DNA of 6,583 bases from Fidelibacterota bacterium (GTDB lineage: Bacteria > Fidelibacterota > Marinisomatia > Marinisomatales > TCS56): positions 1 through 6,583 of the forward strand of contig JABMPO010000101.1 of NCBI GenBank assembly GCA_013203015.1, given 5' to 3'. A program made the translations under genes and the position numbers. Numbering within the stretch: position 1 is the first letter of the stretch; every line of letters starts with the position of its first letter. The notes below the pieces were generated by a model. That model searched no databases and was not told the DNA's origin. It was given only the letters and a program-made list of their open reading frames with translations. Of this stretch, positions 1 to 5,115 are shown piece after piece.

Positions 1-1178
1 GGTAAAGATCCACTGCCGGCTTCCACAGCAGATTCAACTATGGTAATCCCAAATTTTTCGATTAATGTGGAAGTCAGGTCAGAAACTATCTGTTCGGCAT
101 TTTTTCTTAATTGGGTTCGATTAGTTTGTAAAAGATTAATTGCCAGGTTCTTGCTATTGACCGAATTATCACTAAACGTTTTAAGCGTTTCTTCCAGCAC
201 AGCGAGAATAAATTTATCGCAGCGAACCGCCCGGTAAATCGGGTTGGAGTGGATTCGCGAAATTGAATCTCGCTTGCCGGTAATTAGGCCAGCTTGGGGA
301 CCGCCCAGCAATTTATCGCCGGAGAATGTCACAATATCAACGCCCTTGGCAATTACATCCGCTACCAGAATTTCGGCCGGTAAATCTCCACTCGCTAAAT
401 TCAGCAACGCCCCACTACCCAGATCGGCCACGACTGGAATTGAGTATTTGTACCCCAGCTTCACCAGTTCCGTCAGGCCCACTTCAGCAGTAAAACCCTG
501 TACGACAAAATTACTGGTATGAGCCCACAAGAGAACCGCCGTATCGGAGTTAATGGCTGATTCATAGTCTCGCAAATGAGTACGATTGGTGGTGCCAACT
601 TCAACCATTCGACAAGCGCTTTTAGCGATAACATCCGGTATTCGAAATGATCCCCCGATCTCAACCAGTTGTCCCCGCGATACAAGCACATCTTTTCCTT
701 CAGCTAAAGTATTCAGCGTCAACAATACCGCAGCGGCATTGTTATTAACGACAATACTGTCTTCCGCTCCTACTAAAGCTGATATGATGGGCGCTACATG
801 GTCGTTCCGTTCGCCCCGCTCCCCGCTGACCAGATCAAGTTCAAGATTGACATAGCCCGTGAGTCGTTCAGCCACTGCCGAAATTAACTCGGTGCCAATC
901 GGGGATCTGCCCAGTCCGGTATGGAGAACAACGCCGGTACCATTGATTACATTCCGCATACTAGGTTGATCTTTTGCTCGAATATGCTCAATTATTTCAG
1001 CAATTATTATCTTACGATCCGGTAACACATCATTGCTTTTCGCTGCGGCTCGATAATTCTGTAGTCGCGCTTGAATCAGAGCCAACAGATATTGATGGGG
1101 TAAATTACAAGCAGGCAGGGCTTGTAACAGTTCTGAGACTGAAGGAATATGTTTAAATTGGTTTTCCGACATAGACAT
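1..1178 (-). CDS. selA: L-seryl-tRNA(Sec) selenium transferase SelA, C-terminus cut by window edge
   Basis: SelA is a PLP enzyme that converts Ser-tRNA(Sec) to Sec-tRNA(Sec) using selenophosphate from SelD; known bacterial SelA forms a large ring-shaped homodecamer in the cytoplasm. I translated the minus strand by hand and got one uninterrupted frame of 392 codons. Family landmarks appear in order: VINGTGVVLHTGLGRSP (about residues 77-93), NLELDLVSGERG (111-122), VVNNNAAAVLL (143-153), SRGQLVEIGGSFRIPDV (167-183), EVGTTNRTHLRDYE (193-206), HTSNF (220-224), ADLGSGALL (251-259) and FSGDKLLGGPQAG, whose Lys289 should be the PLP Schiff-base lysine. The frame is still open at base 1, ending ...AGSGSLP, a segment that lies in the C-terminal part of the family; family members are usually about 460 residues, so roughly 60-70 are missing. 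I chose the ATG at 1178 because a weak GGA lies 8 nt upstream; a second ATG at 1172 is possible. It lies 44 nt after the MFS gene with no obvious terminator between, so the two may be co-transcribed. The identification is secure. Confidence 0.96.
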   Translation of the reverse strand, partial: MSMSENQFKHIPSVSELLQALPACNLPHQYLLALIQARLQNYRAAAKSNDVLPDRKIIIAEIIEHIRAKDQPSMRNVINGTGVVLHTGLGRSPIGTELISAVAERLTGYVNLELDLVSGERGERNDHVAPIISALVGAEDSIVVNNNAAAVLLTLNTLAEGKDVLVSRGQLVEIGGSFRIPDVIAKSACRMVEVGTTNRTHLRDYESAINSDTAVLLWAHTSNFVVQGFTAEVGLTELVKLGYKYSIPVVADLGSGALLNLASGDLPAEILVADVIAKGVDIVTFSGDKLLGGPQAGLITGKRDSISRIHSNPIYRAVRCDKFILAVLEETLKTFSDNSVNSKNLAINLLQTNRTQLRKNAEQIVSDLTSTLIEKFGITIVESAVEAGSGSL

Positions 1179-1222
1179 TCTGAAATTCCGATTATTTTAA
1201 TACAAATACAATCGAAATGTAA

Positions 1223-2410
1223 TCAGGCCGGTATCGATTTTTTACCTTGATAATTCATCCTGTGTAATCTGATTGCGATAAACAATGATGGAATCAGTAT
1301 AATAGCCATGGCGGGAAAAACAAATTGGACTCCATAATGCTCGGCAATAATTCCGCCTAATGCTGCACCAATCGCTCCGACACCAAAGCTAAGGAAAAAG
1401 CTGATACCATAGCCAATGCCCCGGGACTGGCTATGAGTGAAATTGGCAATCAGAGCATTGCCGACCGGTTGTAGAGTGAAGTGGACCGCGCCAAAAACAA
1501 TCGAAATAATGACCAGTAGAATCCCATCTAAATAACCAATAGCTATAAGTAGTGGCACATTCAACAATAATATTATAATAAGTAATTTAGTCCTCTGATA
1601 GCGTGCACCGGCCCAACCACCATATAATTGTCCGACAACTCCCCCCAGTAATACGATTGTCGTAAACAAACCGCCCCGAACAGTATCTGAAAACAGTTTA
1701 CCCACTGCGGTTGTATTGATTGCGAAATGAGTTGGCATAAAAGTAGTAAATCCGGCAAACGAAAAACCGACCAGTATCATTATGAAGTAATATAAAAATA
1801 ATGCCGGACGATTAGTTTCGGTCGTCTTCTGGGCGTCAACGACCGGTTCTGATCCAGATCGATTCCCGGGGATTAAAAAAATTGTTATCAGTGCAAGTAA
1901 CAGGTTAGCTAATGCCAATACGCCAAAGGCTGCACGCCATGAATAAAGCATCGTAAACGATGCTGCCAGTAAAGGTCCCGAAGCTAGCCCGATTGAACCA
2001 GCCACGCCGTGATAACCTAACGCCTTACTCAGGTTTGGTAACCGCCGCGACAACATGGTTAGACCGGCTGGATGATAGAGACTTGAGAAAGCACCCAGGA
2101 TGATTATTCCAGTTGTCAGCATTAATAAAGATTTGGCAGCAACTATGACAATAACTGCCAGGATTGTACCAAATTGATAAACAATAATTAGATTCCGGCC
2201 ACCAACCCGTTTCTCCAGCAATCCGGCAAATATTGCTCCAAAGCCAAACATAAATGACCCGGCGGCAACAATCATTCCCAACGTATCGAGTCCGACGGAA
2301 AATTCAGCTTTCAATGCCAACAGTACGCTGGGCACGATCAGCATCAGGGCATGAACTGACAGGTGGGACCCGCAGGTAACGGAAAGTATAATTTTATTGA
2401 TTCGAGACAT
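1223..2410 (-). CDS. Major facilitator superfamily transporter, fosmidomycin-resistance (Fsr)-like
   Basis: This is an integral inner-membrane transporter of 395 residues with about twelve hydrophobic segments, the usual size for MFS drug or metabolite exporters. Visible segments include residues 6-33, 41-64, 73-92, 95-115, 132-153, 158-180, 204-224, 243-266, 275-293, 297-320, 332-355 and 362-381. A hydrophilic central loop (about 182-201, GNRSGSEPVVDAQKTTETNR) separates the two six-helix halves. The LYHPAGLTMLSRRLP stretch (111-125), followed by a Gly-rich GVAGSIGLASGPLLAA helix (135-150), resembles the SSxYHPEG and GxxGxxxGPLL pattern of the Fsr family; that family exports fosmidomycin in E. 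coli, but the substrate here is unknown. The frame can be extended to ATG 2434 or TTG 2440, but those codons lie inside the terminator hairpin, so ATG 2410 is preferred. The ribosome binding site is weak (AAAG next to the ATG, GGGG about 14 nt upstream). MFS assignment is secure; the Fsr subfamily is moderate. Confidence 0.88.
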   Translation of the reverse strand: MSRINKIILSVTCGSHLSVHALMLIVPSVLLALKAEFSVGLDTLGMIVAAGSFMFGFGAIFAGLLEKRVGGRNLIIVYQFGTILAVIVIVAAKSLLMLTTGIIILGAFSSLYHPAGLTMLSRRLPNLSKALGYHGVAGSIGLASGPLLAASFTMLYSWRAAFGVLALANLLLALITIFLIPGNRSGSEPVVDAQKTTETNRPALFLYYFIMILVGFSFAGFTTFMPTHFAINTTAVGKLFSDTVRGGLFTTIVLLGGVVGQLYGGWAGARYQRTKLLIIILLLNVPLLIAIGYLDGILLVIISIVFGAVHFTLQPVGNALIANFTHSQSRGIGYGISFFLSFGVGAIGAALGGIIAEHYGVQFVFPAMAIILIPSLFIAIRLHRMNYQGKKSIPA

Positions 2411-2414
2411 CTTT

Positions 2415-2455
2415 AAAATAAAAACCCCTGCCATTAACAAAATAACAGGGGTTTT
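2415..2455 (-). terminator. Intrinsic terminator of the ffh-rplS operon
   Basis: A perfect 10-bp inverted repeat has AAAACCCCTG at 2421-2430 and CAGGGGTTTT at 2446-2455, with a 15-nt loop. Read on the minus strand, the second arm ends in GGGGTTTT and runs into TATTTT, the classic hairpin plus U-tract. It begins 17 nt after the rplS stop and ends only 4 nt before the ATG of the MFS gene. The plus-strand reading also ends in TTTT but has no further T-run, so termination in that direction should be weaker. Confidence 0.85.
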
Positions 2456-2472
2456 AATTCATAAGCGATTGT

Positions 2473-2820
2473 TTAGCGCTTTTCCGCGATTCTGGTGGCT
2501 TTGCTACCAGTCAGTTTACGAATATAATTCAGTTTTGCACGCCTGACTTTTCCCCGGCGTACCACCTGCACGCTTTTCAACATGGGTGAATGGAGTGGGA
2601 AAATGCGTTCAACACCAACGCCGCCGGAAATTTTCCGGACTGTAAAAGTTGCAGAAATTCCACTGCCACCTTTACGCCCGAGGACAATTCCGCGATAATG
2701 CTGATTTCTTTCTTTACCACCTTCAATGACTCTTACATTTACATCGATCGTATCACCCGGTCCGAAATCTGGAATATCCTTCCGTAACTGACTCTTAGTA
2801 ATTTCGTTTAACTTATCCAT
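2473..2820 (-). CDS. rplS: 50S ribosomal protein bL19
   Basis: bL19 sits near the 30S-50S interface of the bacterial ribosome and is structural. The product is 115 residues, the standard length. The family core is clear: DIPDFGPGDTIDVNVRVIEGGKER (15-38), the YRGIVLGRKGGSG loop (42-54), FTVRKISGGVGVERIFPLHSP (59-79) and the basic C-terminus with RRGKVRRAKLNYIRKLTGSKATRI (88-111). The ATG is 5 nt after the trmD stop, and its GGAG lies inside the last codons of trmD, about 10 nt upstream, which suggests translational coupling. It is the last gene of the operon, followed by the terminator at 2415-2455. No unusual residues were noticed. Confidence 0.98.
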   Translation of the reverse strand: MDKLNEITKSQLRKDIPDFGPGDTIDVNVRVIEGGKERNQHYRGIVLGRKGGSGISATFTVRKISGGVGVERIFPLHSPMLKSVQVVRRGKVRRAKLNYIRKLTGSKATRIAEKR

Positions 2821-2825
2821 AATTA

Positions 2826-3545
2826 TTAATCTCCACTAGCTCGAATTTTTAAATATTTTTTCCACATATCAGGTCGATGCTTTTGCGTACGTTTTTCCCG
2901 CTGATCAAGCCGCCATTTATCGATCTGTTTATGGTGTCCGCTTAGCAGCACGTCAGGAACTGCCAGACCATCAATTTCACGTGGCCTGGTGTAATGGGGA
3001 CCATCCAGCAGATCCGTGGCAAATGTGTCTGTCATCGCTGATTCGTAGGTGTTTAAAACACCGGGGATCAGCCGTACAATTCCATCAACCATGAGCATCG
3101 CTGGCAGTTCACCACTGCTTACGACAAAATCACCAATAGAGTATTCACGGGTGACAAATTTATCCCTTACTCTTTGATCGATTCCTTTGTAATGACCACA
3201 AATAACAATTAGCTTTTTTTGGGTGCTGAGTTCGATTGCTTCTGAATGGGACCAGAGTTTTCCCTGTGGGGAAAGATAAATGATTTCGCATTCATCCTGA
3301 CCGCCCAGCACCTGAATCATATGTTTAATAGCTTTGAACAGTGGCTCTGCCATCATCACCATGCCACTGCCACCGCCAAATGGAGTATCATCTATTTGGC
3401 GATAATTACCGGTAGCATAATCCCGTAGATTTACTACGTGAAAAGCTACAATTTCTTTTTCTTCGGCTTGCCGTAAAATACTGTTACGGATGATAGTCGT
3501 TATTACATCCGGAGTCGGTGTAATTAAAGCAATTTGCGAAATCAA
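2826..3545 (-). CDS. trmD: tRNA (guanine-37-N1)-methyltransferase TrmD
   Basis: TrmD transfers a methyl group from S-adenosylmethionine to N1 of G37, 3' of the anticodon, in tRNAs with G36, which prevents +1 frameshifting. It is a SPOUT-class knotted dimer. The 239 residues match the family's length. Landmarks are NLRDYATG (39-46), DDTPFGGGSGMVMMAEP (52-68), YLSPQGK (90-96), ICGHYKGIDQRV (115-126), the knot segment YSIGDFVVSSGELPAM (135-150), RLIPGVL (158-164), TDTFATDLLDGPHYTRP (172-188) and VPDVLLSGHHKQIDKWR (196-212). Asp173 and Arg158 align with E. coli Asp169 and Arg154, the residues tied to catalysis. The start is TTG, overlapping the rimM stop in TTGA. Two positions differ from the E. 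coli enzyme: Lys120 in place of Glu116, which I recall as usual in Bacteroidetes TrmD, and Ser144 where most family members have Gly140 (SGGE). Confidence 0.97.
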   Translation of the reverse strand: MISQIALITPTPDVITTIIRNSILRQAEEKEIVAFHVVNLRDYATGNYRQIDDTPFGGGSGMVMMAEPLFKAIKHMIQVLGGQDECEIIYLSPQGKLWSHSEAIELSTQKKLIVICGHYKGIDQRVRDKFVTREYSIGDFVVSSGELPAMLMVDGIVRLIPGVLNTYESAMTDTFATDLLDGPHYTRPREIDGLAVPDVLLSGHHKQIDKWRLDQREKRTQKHRPDMWKKYLKIRASGD

Positions 3546-4042
3546 TCCAGTAAACCATCCATTGGCGTAATTACGATACTGTCATCAATTTCACTGATAC
3601 CGTTCACAATTTCCGGTACCACCGGAATTAATATTTCTTTTGATCCATTGTCAATGACATAAACATCGTTGGCCGGCATCATTAAAATGTCCACCAATTC
3701 ACCAATGATCTTACCCGTATTTGTTACCACAGTACAGCCCAGGAGATCATCTGAAGACAAATTGATAAAATCATCGTCCGGAACATTGACAAAAAGTATT
3801 TGACCAATCAGAGCTTCGGCATCGTCCCTGGTATCAACACCATTAAAATGGAAACGAACTTTTTTACCAACACCAATAACGTTATTAAGTTCAATTTCAC
3901 GTGCCAGATCTGTTGAAAAACCCAGATACAGGGGGTGATCTCCAACATATTCTTCAAAATATCTGGTCAACGGACGCAGGCCGACATCACCGGTAAGTCC
4001 GGTAGCACGGGTAATTTTTGCTATGGCAAACAATCGTTCCAT
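3542..4042 (-). CDS. rimM: Ribosome maturation factor RimM
   Basis: RimM binds ribosomal protein uS19 and assists late maturation of the 30S head domain. The protein is 166 residues, normal for the family. The N-terminal RimM barrel covers about residues 4-86, with the IAKITRATGLTGDVGLRPLT opening (7-26) corresponding to the usual VGxIxxxHGxxGEVxVxPxT, and VDTRDDAEALIGQILFV (69-85). The C-terminal PRC-barrel runs from about 92 to 163, with DLLGCTVV (99-106), IGELVDIL (113-120), NDVYVI (125-130) and the terminal IPVVPEIVNGI ... DDSIVITPMDGLLD. The ATG start follows the khpA stop by 12 nt with only a weak GG-containing ribosome site, so coupling to upstream translation is likely. Its stop overlaps the trmD start by four bases. 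The G-rich motif in the first barrel is somewhat divergent (ATGLTGD rather than HGIRGE). Confidence 0.95.
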   Translation of the reverse strand: MERLFAIAKITRATGLTGDVGLRPLTRYFEEYVGDHPLYLGFSTDLAREIELNNVIGVGKKVRFHFNGVDTRDDAEALIGQILFVNVPDDDFINLSSDDLLGCTVVTNTGKIIGELVDILMMPANDVYVIDNGSKEILIPVVPEIVNGISEIDDSIVITPMDGLLD

Positions 4043-4054
4043 TTAGATTACCAA

Positions 4055-4291
4055 TTATTGGTCAATTACATCGAGGCGAGCGCGCTTCCCACCCTGTTTT
4101 GCATTAATCGCGAAAACCAATGTTCTAAGGGCAGAGATATTGCGGCCACTCTTGCCGATTACTTTTCCGTAATCACCAACACCAACAACTAATTCGTAGA
4201 TAACCCGTTGTTCGGTTTCCACAGAATTAACCTTGACCTCATCCGGCTTATCCACCAGGTGTTTAACCACATTTTCAATAAACTCCTGCAT
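4055..4291 (-). CDS. khpA: KH-domain RNA-binding protein KhpA (YlqC family)
   Basis: This small cytoplasmic RNA-binding protein (78 residues) consists of one KH domain. The GxxG RNA-binding loop is GKSG at residues 46-49 within YGKVIGKSGRNISALRTLV (41-59), the family signature, preceded by HLVDKPDEVKV (11-21). In Gram-positive bacteria KhpA pairs with KhpB and affects cell division and small-RNA biology; a role in this organism is not established. The frame extends to a GTG at 4303, but the ATG at 4291 has a GGAG (4301-4298) spaced 6 nt upstream and gives the usual family N-terminus (MQEFIENVVKHLVDKP), so I use it. Its position between rpsP and rimM is the standard one for this family. It sits 98 nt after rpsP and 12 nt before rimM. 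Confidence 0.94.
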   Translation of the reverse strand: MQEFIENVVKHLVDKPDEVKVNSVETEQRVIYELVVGVGDYGKVIGKSGRNISALRTLVFAINAKQGGKRARLDVIDQ

Positions 4292-4346
4292 CGTTCTCTC
4301 CACTGTTGAATTACTGGGATATGCTATCGTTCATACTTATCAGCGA

Positions 4347-4376
4347 CAGGAGTATTTTCTTCTATCAAAATACCTG
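4347..4376 (-). other. Bulged hairpin in the rpsP-khpA intergenic gap
   Basis: In the only sizeable gap of the operon, an inverted repeat pairs CAGG (4347-4350) with CCTG (4373-4376) and TATTTT (4353-4358) with AAAATA (4367-4372), leaving a 2-nt bulge and an 8-nt loop. No T-run follows on the minus strand, so it does not look like a full terminator. It could be an RNA-processing or mRNA-stability element, or partly attenuate downstream expression. Function is inferred only from position and shape. Confidence 0.5.
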
Positions 4377-4389
4377 ATTTCAGTTCAGA

Positions 4390-5100
4390 TTATTTCGACT
4401 GACCCTCCCCCGCCTGTTGTTCCTGGTCGGCTTTTTCAGCCGAAGAATTCTGGTCATCATCAACGGGTGATGCTTCCGCAGATGCCTTCGCCTTATCATC
4501 GGGCGTTTTTTCTGAAGTTTTTTCTTTATCCGCTACCGGTTCAGCTACCTCTGCAATTTTTACCTCTTCAGTCGCTGCTTCAACCGAGGAATTCTGGTCA
4601 TCGTCAACGGGTGATTCTTCCGCAGATGCCTCCGCCTTATCAGCGGGCGTTTCTTCTGAAGATTTTTCCGTATCTGCTACCGGTTCAGCTACAACTGCAA
4701 TTGTTGCTTCTTCAACGATTTTTTCTTCGACTTTTTCAACCGGCTGCGGTTTTTTAACTACTTCCTGCTTGGCCTTTTCAGCTTGCTTCAACTGCCATTT
4801 CTGCAATTCTTTTTCCACGGCTTTTTCGTCCAGACCCTGTTGTTTCAAGTGCCACTTAAAAGCGATTCCGGATTTTTGCAGTATGCTGTGAATCGTATCG
4901 CTTACTTGCGCACCTAAACCAAGCCAATGGTATATTCTTTCTTCGCTGATTTTATAAGAATTTTTACTATCAATTGGATTATACCAACCTAATTCCTCGA
5001 TTGCGGCACCATCACGACGCTTGCGTGAATCAATCACGACTATCCGATAAAAAGGTCTGTTTCTGCGTCCGATCCGTTTTAATCTGATTTTTGTTGACAA
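4390..5100 (-). CDS. rpsP: 30S ribosomal protein bS16 with long acidic, duplicated C-terminal tail
   Basis: bS16 binds 16S rRNA in the 30S body and is an assembly protein. Residues 1-85 are the ribosomal domain: STKIRLKRIGRRNRPFYRIVV (2-22), DSRKRRDGAAIEELGWYNP (24-42), ERIYHWLGLGAQVSDT (54-69) and SGIAFKWHL (77-85). The protein then continues to 236 residues, against about 80-90 in most bacteria. Residues 86-118 are charged and probably helical, and 119-236 are rich in Glu, Asp, Ala, Ser, Pro and Lys, low complexity and likely disordered. Residues 134-181 and 182-229 are tandem copies of a 48-residue unit sharing AEPVAD and SPVDDDQNSS. Extended bS16 tails are known in Bacteroidetes; the length and duplication are the odd part. 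Start: TTG at 5100, with AAGGAG at 5115-5110 overlapping the ffh stop and spaced 9 nt. An in-frame start at 5145 lies inside ffh and would add 15 non-family residues, so it was rejected. Confidence 0.95.
   Translation of the reverse strand: MSTKIRLKRIGRRNRPFYRIVVIDSRKRRDGAAIEELGWYNPIDSKNSYKISEERIYHWLGLGAQVSDTIHSILQKSGIAFKWHLKQQGLDEKAVEKELQKWQLKQAEKAKQEVVKKPQPVEKVEEKIVEEATIAVVAEPVADTEKSSEETPADKAEASAEESPVDDDQNSSVEAATEEVKIAEVAEPVADKEKTSEKTPDDKAKASAEASPVDDDQNSSAEKADQEQQAGEGQSK
4441..4704. repeat. 144-bp tandem duplication inside rpsP
   Basis: Bases 4441-4560 and 4585-4704 align without gaps at an offset of exactly 144 bp. I counted 13 mismatches in 120 positions (about 89% identity). Shared blocks include GAATTCTGGTCATC, CAACGGGTGA, CTTCCGCAGATGCC and CTACCGGTTCAGCTAC. 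The period is divisible by three, so the repeat stays in frame and encodes the two 48-residue units of the bS16 tail. Similarity fades on either side of the aligned blocks, and I saw no convincing third copy. Confidence 0.9.
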
Positions 5101-5109
5101 CCTAAAAAT

Positions 5110-5115
5110 CTCCTT
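5110..5115 (-). promoter_or_regulatory. rpsP: Shine-Dalgarno site deciding the rpsP TTG start
   Basis: AAGGAG on the minus strand lies 9 nt before the TTG at 5100 and shares bases with the TAA stop of ffh (5116-5114). Together with conservation of the downstream STKIRLKRIGR sequence, it fixes the rpsP start at TTG and suggests that termination on ffh and initiation on rpsP are coupled. Confidence 0.85.

Noticed and set aside
40..855. Plus-strand open frames across selA (40-237, 244-522, 586-855)
   Set aside because: They lie antisense to a continuous, well-conserved SelA frame and show no recognisable domain.
1179..1222. Possible hairpin (CGATT/AATCG) between the MFS gene and selA
   Set aside because: It has only five base pairs with a long loop and no T-run, so it is not a credible terminator.
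1573..1758. 61-residue minus-strand frame inside the MFS gene
   Set aside because: It is a shifted-frame shadow of the transporter, which has an intact frame throughout.
2411..2440. MFS start at TTG 2440 or ATG 2434
   Set aside because: These codons fall in the loop and stem of the terminator and have no Shine-Dalgarno; ATG 2410 gives a normal short N-terminus before the first membrane helix.
4292..4303. GTG start for khpA at 4303
   Set aside because: It would consume the GGAG that is well spaced for ATG 4291, and family members begin at the equivalent of the ATG.
4233..4757. 174-residue plus-strand open frame rich in Pro, Leu and Gln, with an internal repeat
   Set aside because: It is the antisense shadow of the rpsP tail; its repeat is the same 144-bp duplication, and it stays open because the period is a multiple of three. 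No ribosome site or known domain was seen.
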